Assembly (NCBI GenBank): GCA_009839775.1
Contig: VXOZ01000099.1
Coordinates: forward strand, 1-8,276
Reading direction: 5' to 3'
From: Chloroflexota bacterium
GTDB lineage: Bacteria > Chloroflexota > UBA11872 > VXOZ01
Length of the DNA stretch: 8,276 nucleotides
Shown: one piece after another, positions 1 through 7,024 of the stretch
Numbering within the stretch: position 1 is the stretch's first letter
Layout: the number at the start of each line of letters is the position of its first letter
Notes under the pieces: model-generated
The model's database searches: none
Seen by the model: the letters and a program-made list of their open reading frames with translations, nothing else
What the model was told of the DNA's origin: nothing
Made by a program: the position numbers and the translations under genes

Positions 1-747
1 GGTCCAGACCGCCAGCTTGAAATGGGTGGTCTGGTAGCCGAAGACCGCGATGGCCTGCTCGTCTTCGCGGATGGCGGTGAGGACGCGCCCAAACGACGAG
101 GTCACGATGAGCCAGGAAAGCAGTACGACTATGCCAAGAATGGCTAACGCGAATGAGAGAAACTCCAATTCGCCATCCAACACCCATCCTCCTATCGCAG
201 GCCGCGGTACCTCGTGTATGCCGAACGCGCCGCGGGTTAGACCTCGCCAGTTCAAGAATACGTTAAAGCTGATGATGGCGAAGCCAAAGGAGACAAGGAC
301 ATAGATGTCGTCCCTAAATCGGTTGAAGACCACCCCAACGACAAGGGCGATCACGCCGGCAAGCAGCACCCCCAGCGGCAGCGCGGCGAAGAAAGGCCAG
401 CCGAACGTCGGGATGGCCTCCGTACGTAGTTCCTCATACTTAGCATTCGAGGTGAGAATTGCCACCGTATAGGCGCCAATGCCAAAGAATCCGACGTGGC
501 CCACGGAGAGCAGACCCGTAAACCCTACGACAAGGTTGAGGCTGACGGTGAGGATCGCCCAGATGGCAAAGACCGTGCCAATAGCGATGGCGAAGCCCAC
601 ACCCTTCCAGAGCATGAAGCCGAGCGCCCAACTAATAATGAGCAGATTGGCCCATAGTTCCAAATTCGTCTTGGCCGCCGCCAAGAGTGCTTTGGGACTA
701 CGTGGGCTCCGGTCGGGCGATGCATCACCCTGTATGTTCGTCTGCAT
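1..747 (-). CDS. livM: Branched-chain amino acid-type ABC transporter permease LivM (partial, C-terminus beyond window)
   Basis: Inner-membrane permease that pairs with LivH to form the channel of a HAAT-family importer for branched-chain amino acids or related compounds. I translated the minus strand from the ATG at 747-745; the frame stays open for 249 codons to the window edge. A hydrophilic N-terminus of about 30 residues precedes membrane segments near residues 33-48, 50-75, 82-100, 118-142, 148-166 and 194-216. Family marks are TGLLSVGHVGFFGIGAYT (residues 77-94, the LivM GxxSxGHxxFFGIGAY signature), LTRGAFGI (170-177) and SSFGRVLTAIREDEQAIAVF (217-236), the cytoplasmic loop thought to contact the ATPase. 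The start lies 6 nt after the livH stop, with GAGGAAA at 757-763 as ribosome binding site, so the two genes are surely co-transcribed and probably translationally coupled. LivM proteins are usually 300-400 residues, so roughly the last quarter or more is missing. Substrate is inferred from family only. Confidence 0.93.
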   Translation of the reverse strand, partial: MQTNIQGDASPDRSPRSPKALLAAAKTNLELWANLLIISWALGFMLWKGVGFAIAIGTVFAIWAILTVSLNLVVGFTGLLSVGHVGFFGIGAYTVAILTSNAKYEELRTEAIPTFGWPFFAALPLGVLLAGVIALVVGVVFNRFRDDIYVLVSFGFAIISFNVFLNWRGLTRGAFGIHEVPRPAIGGWVLDGELEFLSFALAILGIVVLLSWLIVTSSFGRVLTAIREDEQAIAVFGYQTTHFKLAVWT

Positions 748-753
748 GCGCGG

Positions 754-2103
754 CTATTTCCTCGGTAGGAGTCCCTTGGGCCAGAACGATAGGAACAGTA
801 TGAGAAGAATGAACGAAATGACATCGCGCCATTCGCCCGCCAGGTCCCAAATGCCGAACTGCTCGATCATGCCTAGCACGAAGCCGCCGACAATGGCGCC
901 GTTCAGATTGCCGATGCCGCCGACGACGGAGGCTATCCAGCCTTTCAAGAGGAGCAGCAATCCCATCCGGGGCTGAATGGCAGTGTCGTGGCCGCTCAGG
1001 ATTCCCGCCATCGCGGCATACATTGCGCCGATGAAGAAGACAACGGCGATTACGGTCGTGGTATTGATGCCCACCACTTTAGAGACCAGTTCATCGTCGC
1101 CGATGGCGCGATCCGCCTTTCCAAACGACGTGCGCTTGAGGACAAACAGCAATAACAGGAAACCCACTACAGCAACCCCGACGGTAAAGACGTTAAAACC
1201 CTTAATGGTCGCCCCGGCGATGGTCCACGGTGTGTTACCCAACGCCTCCGGCAAAGGTCGGGGAGTACTCTCAAAAACGATACTTGTGAGCGCAGTAATG
1301 GCGAGCAAGATACCGAGAGAAGCTACCAGCATGATCAATGGTGACTGCGACCGCGCCCGCATATACACGTAGAGGCCGCGATAGAAGGCAAGTCCAACGA
1401 CTCCTGCCAGAAAGCAGGAGACTCCCCAACTCAAGTAGAGCTTTGCGTCGGGCGTATTGGCGATGAGATAGGCGCAGTATGCTCCCAGGACTGCCGTCAC
1501 CGCGCCGGTGCCGACAACCAGTCCCTGCAAGACGCGGCCCGAAAAGACGCTCAGATAGACTTGGTACAGTACCAAGGTTGCGAGGGATGCGAAACCGAGA
1601 GCGATCACCGGGCTGAGGACAAGGTGCAAGCCCGTTGGGTTTGAGAGCACGAATCCCGTGTAAATACCTGCCCCCGCAGCCAGCACGCCACCGATGCCAA
1701 ACAGGACGGGACGACTGAAACGCGAGCGGAAGCGGGGATATATGCTTTCATAGAGCGCCCAGGCTACCACTCCGGCAGTGACGGCGGCGAAAAGGGCGTT
1801 CACAACGATACTGTTCACCGCGTACAAGCCGCCAAGAGTCTCCTGAGACCGCAGGTAGAAGACGCCGTAGGCACCCAGCGCGGCAGCCGCACCGTAGTAA
1901 AGATCGAAGTACCAGACGGTGCTGTAGACTAGCGTGAATCCGATGGCGAGCAGAGCGTAGACTGCCCCCACGGACAAGCCATTGAAGGCAAACTGGACGG
2001 CCTGTTCCGGCGACTGGCTGATTTTCCAGCCGACGTAAGCAGCAGCAGCCGCGGTCAGTGCGATCGCGAGGAGATTGCTGAGGTCAATACGACGAGCAAG
2101 CAA
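754..2103 (-). CDS. livH: Branched-chain amino acid-type ABC transporter permease LivH, enlarged
   Basis: Membrane permease partner of LivM. Family marks: FNGLSVGAVYALLAIGFTLV (residues 40-59, first core helix); SPLIMLVASLGILLAI (254-269); the ATPase-contact loop FGKADRAIGDDELVSKVVGI (327-346); and the C-terminal KGWIASVVGGIGNLNGAIVG (387-406), all typical of LivH. At 449 residues it is far longer than the usual 290-310. The excess lies between the GAY at 78-80 and YRGLYVYMRARS at 241-252, where about 160 residues with roughly five hydrophobic stretches replace the usual 40 or so. The family motif near NFAHGxxxMxGAY reads YFDLYYGAAAALGAY (65-79). The start is TTG at 2103-2101, chosen because AGGGGA (2116-2111) sits 7 nt upstream; the ATG at 2110-2108 is out of frame and soon stops. 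It follows the binding-protein genes after 84 nt and runs into livM. Confidence 0.93.
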   Translation of the reverse strand: MLARRIDLSNLLAIALTAAAAAYVGWKISQSPEQAVQFAFNGLSVGAVYALLAIGFTLVYSTVWYFDLYYGAAAALGAYGVFYLRSQETLGGLYAVNSIVVNALFAAVTAGVVAWALYESIYPRFRSRFSRPVLFGIGGVLAAGAGIYTGFVLSNPTGLHLVLSPVIALGFASLATLVLYQVYLSVFSGRVLQGLVVGTGAVTAVLGAYCAYLIANTPDAKLYLSWGVSCFLAGVVGLAFYRGLYVYMRARSQSPLIMLVASLGILLAITALTSIVFESTPRPLPEALGNTPWTIAGATIKGFNVFTVGVAVVGFLLLLFVLKRTSFGKADRAIGDDELVSKVVGINTTTVIAVVFFIGAMYAAMAGILSGHDTAIQPRMGLLLLLKGWIASVVGGIGNLNGAIVGGFVLGMIEQFGIWDLAGEWRDVISFILLILFLSFWPKGLLPRK

Positions 2104-2110
2104 GCGACAT

Positions 2111-2116
2111 TCCCCT
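2111..2116 (-). promoter_or_regulatory. Ribosome binding site deciding the TTG start of livH
   Basis: AGGGGA on the minus strand lies 7 nt before the TTG at 2103-2101. No in-frame ATG is close, and the nearby ATG (2110-2108) is in another frame with an early stop, so this site decides the start. The rare initiator may lower permease synthesis relative to the binding proteins, both of which use ATG; that consequence is inference. Confidence 0.65.
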
Positions 2117-2187
2117 ATTGAACACTAGACACACACGTCTGGCGACTGAGACCGGCGTACGAACTCCGACTGGCGAGACACCTGCCT

Positions 2188-3396
2188 TCACTCGGTCGGC
2201 GGGCTGCCTACGACTCTGTAGCCGTTATTCTCCGGTGTTCTCTCGTCTACCGGCAGGACTTCCACGACCCATCGTGAAAGTCCCACCACTTCACCGTTGG
2301 CGTCGAAGCTGTAATTGTCGCCAATCGCGCCGCTCCACGTTATGTTGTACAAGCAGTCGCGAAAGCCGTCTGCGTCCTGGTCGTCGCCGGTTTGCTTGAG
2401 ACACTCGGCGGCAATGTACACGTTGTCATAGGCCGAACCCAGGTGCCACGGCAGGGTGATGTAGTCATAGCGCTCTCGGAAGTTCGCCAGGACCTCCTGG
2501 GCCTTTGCATTGTCGGGGTGCAAGTCTGCCGTTATCGCCTTCATGCCGGTGGCGCTCTCACCCGCTATCTCCAGCGCTGTCGTGCCTACTGAAACGGTCT
2601 CGGCATAGATAGGCCCCGTATAACCCAGCTCCCGCGCCTGCTTGATTATGACCCCGGCGGCAATCTCGGATTGCGGCGCCAGGTGGAGCGCATCCGGGTC
2701 GGTGTCGAACAGCTTGCTCAATTGGGTACGGAAGTCGGTAACATCGGACGAGTAGGACTCCTGAGACACCACCTGACCGCCCCGTTTCGTGAACTGAGCA
2801 ACGGTGGTACGGCGCACGCCCTCGGCGTAGTCGGTAGCCTCGGTGATGGTGGCCAACGTGCGGACCCCATCCTCCCACAGCAGGTTGCCGGTGCCGATGC
2901 CGACTTCGATGTCGCTGATCTGGGTGCGAAAGATGTAGTCGCCCGCGTTGGCGATGTCCGGGTTGCTCGCCAGCCCCGAAAACAGGATGACACCGTCGGC
3001 CTCCGCCAGCGGGGCGACCCCGAGCATGGCGCCGCTGCAGGAGGTCCCCAGGATGATCTTCACGCCGTCTACGTCGGTCAGCTTTCTATAAGCGGCGACC
3101 GCTTCCTTGGCGCTGCACTGGGAATCCTCCACGATGAATTCCAGCCGGCGGCCGTTGATGCCGCCGGCGGCATTGATCTCGTCCAGGGCCATCTGCTTGG
3201 CGCGCACGGCCACGTTGCCGTATGTCTCGCCAGCGCCCGTGAGCGACTCCATCACGCCAATTCTGTAGGGTGGCTGTGCGGCCTCCCCCGCTTCCTGCCC
3301 GGTTTCTGCCACGCCGTCGCCGCAAGCGACGGCAAGAGAGCAAAGCAACGCTAAGGCAACAAGCAAGACTAACCGGCTCAGCGGTACCTGAAGCAT
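2188..3396 (-). CDS. Substrate-binding lipoprotein of HAAT-family ABC importer, copy B (downstream paralogue)
   Basis: Extracytoplasmic ligand-binding subunit (periplasmic-binding-protein type I fold, LivJ/LivK family) feeding LivH/LivM; 402 residues. The signal peptide ends in lipobox LAVAC, so Cys25 is the predicted lipidated N-terminus; an acidic linker runs to residue 41 and the binding fold begins at PPYRIGVMESLTG. Family marks: INAAGGINGR (74-83), Cys94 and Cys120 spaced like the disulfide of E. coli LivJ, SCSGAMLG (119-126), FSGLASNPDIANAGDYIFRT (139-158) and TDYAEGVRRT (188-197). From memory of LivJ, Ser121 and Ser144 match its ligand-contacting Ser79 and Thr102, and Glu266 its Glu226. 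A DxDxDGxxD segment (339-347) lies between Cys332 and Cys348. ATG at 3396-3394 has AAGGA 9 nt upstream. It aligns without gaps to the neighbour at 3459-4670, about 75% identical by hand count from residue 42 on. Ligand unknown; amino acid or small amide is likely. Confidence 0.93.
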   Translation of the reverse strand: MLQVPLSRLVLLVALALLCSLAVACGDGVAETGQEAGEAAQPPYRIGVMESLTGAGETYGNVAVRAKQMALDEINAAGGINGRRLEFIVEDSQCSAKEAVAAYRKLTDVDGVKIILGTSCSGAMLGVAPLAEADGVILFSGLASNPDIANAGDYIFRTQISDIEVGIGTGNLLWEDGVRTLATITEATDYAEGVRRTTVAQFTKRGGQVVSQESYSSDVTDFRTQLSKLFDTDPDALHLAPQSEIAAGVIIKQARELGYTGPIYAETVSVGTTALEIAGESATGMKAITADLHPDNAKAQEVLANFRERYDYITLPWHLGSAYDNVYIAAECLKQTGDDQDADGFRDCLYNITWSGAIGDNYSFDANGEVVGLSRWVVEVLPVDERTPENNGYRVVGSPPTE

Positions 3397-3458
3397 GGCA
3401 CAGAATCCTTATAAGAACGTGCGCTAAGGCTGCTCATTCGAACTGAAATGTGCCCTGC

Positions 3459-4670
3459 TTATTCAGTCGGCGCGCTGCCCAAGACCTTGTAGCCCTGATT
3501 CTCTTCGGTGCGCTCGGCTACAGGCAGGACTTCCACCACCACGTTGGTAAGGCCAACGACCTCGCCGTTTTCATCAAAGCTGTAGTTCTCGCCGATAGCG
3601 CCGGTCCACGTAATGGCATACAGACAATCGCGCATGCCGTCGGCGTCCTGATCGTCGTCAGTTTGCTTCAGGCACTCGGCCGTGATGTAGACGTCGTCAT
3701 ACGCCGAGCCGAGATACCAAGCCAACGTCACGTAATCGTAACGCGCGCGGAAATTGGCCAGCACTTCTTGGCCCTTGGCGTTGTTCGGTGAAATGTCTGC
3801 CAGGATGGCCTTGGTACCGGCAGCGGCATCGCCGGCGATTTCAAGCGCCGTGGCTCCAACCGGCACGATGTCGGCGTAGATCTGTCCCTCGAAGCCCAAC
3901 TCGCGCACCTGCTTGATGATGGTGCCGCCGGTGAACTCAGACTGCGCGGCCACGAGCAGCGCATCCGGGCTTTCGCCAATCAGCTTTGTGAGCTGCGTCC
4001 TGAAGTCAGTGGTATCGGAACCATAGCGTTCCTCCGCCACCACCGTGCCGCCGCGCTTTTCGAATTGCGCCACGGAGGTGCGGCGCACACCCTCGGCGTA
4101 GTCGGTGGTCTCGGAGATGGTCGCCAGGTTGCGCACGCCGTCCGCCCACATGGTGTTGCCGACGTCAACGCCCAAGAGGGCATCGCTGATCGACGTGCGG
4201 AAGATGTAGTCGCCAGCGTTGGCAATGTCCGGGTTAGTCGCCAAGCCGGAGAAGAGGATCACGCCGTCCGCTTCCGCCAGCGGGGCCGCGCCCAGCATAG
4301 CCCCACTGCATGAGGTACCAAGAATAATCTTGATGCCGTCCACGTCGGTCAGCTTGTTGTACGCCGTGATGGCGTCTTGAGCGGAGCACTTGGAGTCCTC
4401 GACGATCAACTCGATCATGCGGCCGTTGATGCCGCCCGCCGCGTTGATCTCCTCCACAGCCATCTGCTTCGCTTGCACGGCCACGTTGCCATAGGTCTCG
4501 CCCGGACCAGTGAGCGATTCCATCACGCCAATCTTGAAGGGCGGCAATTCCGCCTCTTCCATGTCTTTCTCTGCGTCTGCGGCGCCATCACCGCCGCAGG
4601 CAATTACGAGGGACGCCAGCAGCGCCAGTGCTGCAAGCAGAATAGTCCTTCTCCACGATACTAATCGCAT
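3459..4670 (-). CDS. Substrate-binding lipoprotein of HAAT-family ABC importer, copy A (first gene of operon)
   Basis: First gene of the importer operon and paralogue of the next gene; 403 residues. The N-terminus is basic (Arg2, Arg7, Arg8), the hydrophobic stretch ends in lipobox LVIAC, and Cys25 should be lipidated. A highly acidic linker (AEKDMEEAE) precedes the binding fold, which begins at PPFKIGVMESLTG (43 on). It keeps the Cys95/Cys121 pair, the SCSGAMLG loop, FSGLATNPDIANAGDYIFRT and TDYAEGVRRT. Against copy B it carries Thr145 for Ser144 and Asp267 for Glu266 at positions that in E. coli LivJ touch the ligand, and VAAQSE for LAPQSE in the second lobe, so ligand preference may differ. 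The DxDxDGxxD segment (340-348) and its flanking Cys333/Cys349 are conserved. ATG at 4670-4668 has GAGGAG only 6 nt upstream, a strong ribosome site fitting high expression of a binding protein. The following gene starts 62 nt after the stop and I see no terminator between them. Confidence 0.93.
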   Translation of the reverse strand: MRLVSWRRTILLAALALLASLVIACGGDGAADAEKDMEEAELPPFKIGVMESLTGPGETYGNVAVQAKQMAVEEINAAGGINGRMIELIVEDSKCSAQDAITAYNKLTDVDGIKIILGTSCSGAMLGAAPLAEADGVILFSGLATNPDIANAGDYIFRTSISDALLGVDVGNTMWADGVRNLATISETTDYAEGVRRTSVAQFEKRGGTVVAEERYGSDTTDFRTQLTKLIGESPDALLVAAQSEFTGGTIIKQVRELGFEGQIYADIVPVGATALEIAGDAAAGTKAILADISPNNAKGQEVLANFRARYDYVTLAWYLGSAYDDVYITAECLKQTDDDQDADGMRDCLYAITWTGAIGENYSFDENGEVVGLTNVVVEVLPVAERTEENQGYKVLGSAPTE

Positions 4671-4710
4671 GGCATGCTCCTCTCTGAGAATGCAAATATT
4701 AGCTATTTTG

Positions 4711-4727
4711 ACTGCTACTTTAGCAGT
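4711..4727. promoter_or_regulatory. Perfect 7-bp inverted repeat, candidate operator of the importer operon
   Basis: ACTGCTA-CTT-TAGCAGT is a perfect inverted repeat with 7-bp arms and a 3-nt centre, ending 41 nt before the first binding-protein start. On the minus strand a TTGACG (4737-4732) lies on one side and AT-rich hexamers CAAAAT (4710-4705) and TAATAT (4701-4696) on the other, so the palindrome would sit in or beside a promoter spacer. No canonical 17-nt pair is present. It is not followed by a T-run on either strand, so an operator fits better than a terminator. The cognate regulator is unknown. Confidence 0.4.
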
Positions 4728-4934
4728 TTCCCGTCAATCCCGCAAGTAGATGGAAGGAATCAGGTTTGCTGTGCCTTGCGTACAGAATCGCAACCTCTCT
4801 CAGTTTCGACTACATGCTCGGATAGAATGTCTATGCCAGGCTATAGAGATGACCAATGTTGTTGGACTCTTTAATGTTGAGATACCTCATTGACTATAGC
4901 CCCTGTGTTTGTTGTGAGCGGCTGAGGACGTCTT

Positions 4935-4963
4935 TTGTCAATCTTGCTGCATCGCGCTAACAT
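4935..4963 (+). promoter_or_regulatory. Sigma70-like promoter for the RCC1-like gene
   Basis: TTGTCA (4935-4940, five of six matches to TTGACA) and TAACAT (4958-4963, four of six matches to TATAAT) are separated by exactly 17 nt. Transcription would start near 4970, leaving a leader of about 40 nt before the ATG at 5012. Position, orientation and spacing all fit the downstream gene; activity is inferred. Confidence 0.55.
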
Positions 4964-4996
4964 GAGCATACTGTGGTTTTGTGAGTCCGGCACAAG

Positions 4997-5010
4997 GTAC
5001 AGCGTACAGC
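4997..5010 (+). repeat. Tandem GTACAGC duplication directly before a start codon
   Basis: GTACAGC occurs twice head to tail, ending 1 nt before the ATG at 5012. It occupies the place where a Shine-Dalgarno sequence would lie; the only purine-rich match is AAGG at 4995-4997 and just before, about 14 nt from the ATG. It may be chance or a small slippage duplication. Confidence 0.5.
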
Positions 5011-5011
5011 T

Positions 5012-7024
5012 ATGCGACTTCTTTCATTCCGCACACGCTTCAACGTGCAAATGGTTGCGCGCTCGTGGGTGGGATTAGGCCTGCTCTGCTTGTTGATCGT
5101 GGCGCTGCCGGCGGCATGCGCTGAAGGGCGGCAGGCCGCGCCCGCTGTATTGGCGCCGACGCAGCAACTCCCTACACCAACTGCAGAAGTAGCGCCCGCT
5201 CCCACACTCTCGCCAACGCCGACGATTCCCGTCACGCCCACGCCCTCGCCTTCAACCGCGCCTAACTTCACGGCAATCAGCAGTGGATATTTGCACACGT
5301 GCGCACTGCGCAACGACGGTATAGCCGTATGCTGGCTTACATTGGCAGCCAGTGAAAGTAACGCAAATCTTGCAATCTTCCTTGGCCTTCCTCAGGTCTT
5401 AGCGAATTTAGGTGTTTCACCGCCCAAGGACACACTATTCTTGGCTATCAGTAGTGGGGCCGCACTTACATGCGCCCTGCGCCAAGATCAGACAGCAGTT
5501 TGCTGGGGCGAAGGTTTAGATTACGATCGAAGAGGTACAGCGCCTAAGGATGAGCGCTTCACTGCCATCAGCAGCGGGCTTCGTCTCGCGTGCGCATTGC
5601 GGATAGACGGCACTCTTCTCTGCTGGGAGCCCCTAGCCGGGGCAATGCAGACTGAAGGTGTGGCGAGTCCAATGGCAATACAGCTTGAAGGTGGGACGAG
5701 TCTAACGGCGATTAGCTTGGGGGTGACTCACGCTTGCGCGCTACGTGACGATGGTACGCCCGTCTGCTGGGGTTCAGGTCATTTCTGGAGCTTCGACGAC
5801 AGCAAATACGGTCAGGCATCACCTCCAGATGGAGTGCGCTTGACTGCGATTAGTAGCGGAAATGAATTCACATGTGGACTGCATGAAGATGGCAGCGCTA
5901 TCTGCTGGGGCAAGGACATTGACGGAGAGTCGTCGCCTCCTGAAGGCGAGCGTTTTGCAGCCATCAGTAGTGGCTTTGATCACACCTGCGCCCTCCGTGG
6001 TGACGGCACTCCCGTCTGCTGGGGCAGAAATGTTGAGGGTCAATCATCGCCCCCTGAGGGACTGCGTTTAATGGCGATCAGCAGCGGCTATTGGCACACG
6101 TGTGGGCTGGACCTTGACAACGACTTAGTCTGCTGGGGTGGCGACGAATTCGGCATGACATCACCACCAGAAAACGAGCGGTTTGCCACCATATCTAGTG
6201 GCAACTTTCACACTTGTGCCTTGCGTGAAGACGGCACCACGGTCTGTTGGGGAGACAATCAATTCGGCCAAGCCACGCCACCTGATGGCGAGCAATTTGT
6301 GAAACTGAGCAGTGGAGCCGCGCACACGTGCGGATTGCGTGAAGACAGCAAGGTGCTCTGTTGGGGCGAATTGGAGGGTGGTCGGCCAGCGCCAGTAGGC
6401 GGCGGGAATTCTAGGGAGGGCAGCGACTCTCGCGCTCAGCCAACTGCCGTGACCTCACCATTTGACGAAACGGACATTACAGACATCAGTAGCGGCTTCC
6501 TATTAAATTGTGCGCTTCGTTCAAATGGCGCTGTGGTCTGCTCGGGTGGCTTTTCTCCTCCCAATCAGAGCGACCGCTTCTCGGCTATCAGTAGTAGTTA
6601 CCTCTATGCATGTGGACTACACGTTGACGGTACGCCCATATGCTGGGGGCTTGACGAGATTGGGCGCGCGTCGCCGCCAGAGGGAGAACGATTCGCAGCA
6701 ATCAGCAGCGCCGCGAGCCACACGTGTGCGCTGCGGGAGGACGGCAGTGCAGTCTGCTGGGGCGGAGAGGAATACGTTGCGACGCCATCCCCGCCCAAGG
6801 GTGAACGGTTCAAGACCATTTCGAGCGGACTCTGGCATTCCTGTGCGCTCCGTCACGACAACTCCCTCGTTTGCTGGGGCTGGAATCTAATGTCGACGCT
6901 GCCGGGCGAGCGCTTTAAGGCGGTTTCCACCGGTGCGGTACACACCTGCGCGCTGCGCGAGGACGGATCGCCTGTTTGCTGGATGGGTTACGCATTCGGT
7001 CAGGTTTCGCCAACGACTGAATAG
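5012..7024 (+). CDS. Exported RCC1-like repeat protein with 14 Cys-paired repeats, function unknown
   Basis: A 670-residue protein predicted to act outside the membrane. The basic N-terminus (Arg2, Arg7, Arg9, Arg17) and hydrophobic core (20-35) form a signal peptide. It ends in LPAAC, which has Pro where a lipobox has Leu/Val/Ile, so lipidation at Cys36 is uncertain and cleavage after ACA (35-37) is an alternative. A Pro/Thr/Ala-rich linker (38-85) acts as a tether. Residues 86-670 are 14 RCC1-type repeats starting near 86, 143, 183, 231, 277, 315, 353, 391, 429, 489, 523, 561, 600 and 635, consensus FxAISSGxxHTCALREDGTxVCWG, then often GQxSPPEGER. RCC1 repeats build seven-bladed beta-propellers, so 14 suggests two. 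Every repeat has two Cys exactly 10 residues apart, pointing to oxidised extracellular blades. Longer inserts follow repeats 1, 3, 4 and 9. The start rests on the upstream promoter and signal peptide; its ribosome site is poor. Binding of a surface polymer, protein or metal is possible but unsupported. Confidence 0.9.
   Translation: MRLLSFRTRFNVQMVARSWVGLGLLCLLIVALPAACAEGRQAAPAVLAPTQQLPTPTAEVAPAPTLSPTPTIPVTPTPSPSTAPNFTAISSGYLHTCALRNDGIAVCWLTLAASESNANLAIFLGLPQVLANLGVSPPKDTLFLAISSGAALTCALRQDQTAVCWGEGLDYDRRGTAPKDERFTAISSGLRLACALRIDGTLLCWEPLAGAMQTEGVASPMAIQLEGGTSLTAISLGVTHACALRDDGTPVCWGSGHFWSFDDSKYGQASPPDGVRLTAISSGNEFTCGLHEDGSAICWGKDIDGESSPPEGERFAAISSGFDHTCALRGDGTPVCWGRNVEGQSSPPEGLRLMAISSGYWHTCGLDLDNDLVCWGGDEFGMTSPPENERFATISSGNFHTCALREDGTTVCWGDNQFGQATPPDGEQFVKLSSGAAHTCGLREDSKVLCWGELEGGRPAPVGGGNSREGSDSRAQPTAVTSPFDETDITDISSGFLLNCALRSNGAVVCSGGFSPPNQSDRFSAISSSYLYACGLHVDGTPICWGLDEIGRASPPEGERFAAISSAASHTCALREDGSAVCWGGEEYVATPSPPKGERFKTISSGLWHSCALRHDNSLVCWGWNLMSTLPGERFKAVSTGAVHTCALREDGSPVCWMGYAFGQVSPTTE
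5267..7021 (+). repeat. In-frame array of 14 RCC1-like coding repeats, core unit about 114 nt
   Basis: The repeat part of the preceding gene. The regular units (repeats 5 to 8, 11 and 12) are 38-39 codons; repeats 1, 3, 4 and 9 carry inserts and repeats 10 and 13 are shorter. Conserved islands encode AISSG, TCALR and VCWG. Synonymous codons differ widely between units (Ser-Ser-Gly as agcagcggc, agtagtggc, tctagtggc), so the units are old and selected at protein level, not a recent amplification. Confidence 0.85.

Larger units (their letters stand above)
4671..5011. other. Divergent intergenic region between importer operon and RCC1-like gene
   Basis: 341 nt without a supported gene. The left end carries the ribosome site of the first binding-protein gene (GAGGAG, 4677-4682), an AT-rich stretch (4690-4710) and a 17-bp palindrome (4711-4727), so it likely holds the leftward promoter. 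The right end holds a TTGTCA/TAACAT promoter (4935-4963) and a tandem 7-mer just before the plus-strand start. The middle (about 4740-4930) shows no clear hairpin, repeat or coding frame. Short open frames in it lack good ribosome sites and recognisable products. Confidence 0.7.

Noticed and set aside
2671..3354. 227-codon plus-strand frame opposite the second binding protein
   Set aside because: A similar shadow appears opposite the paralogous gene; both follow from codon bias of the real lipoprotein genes.
3397..3454. GGCACA/TGTGCC inverted repeat spanning the gap between the two binding-protein genes
   Set aside because: Six-base arms with a loop of over 45 nt are easily due to chance; no supporting structure was visible.
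5267..7021. Regular DNA repeats that could suggest a CRISPR array or VNTR
   Set aside because: The units are in frame, diverged at synonymous sites and encode conserved AISSG, TCALR and VCWG islands, so they are protein repeats.
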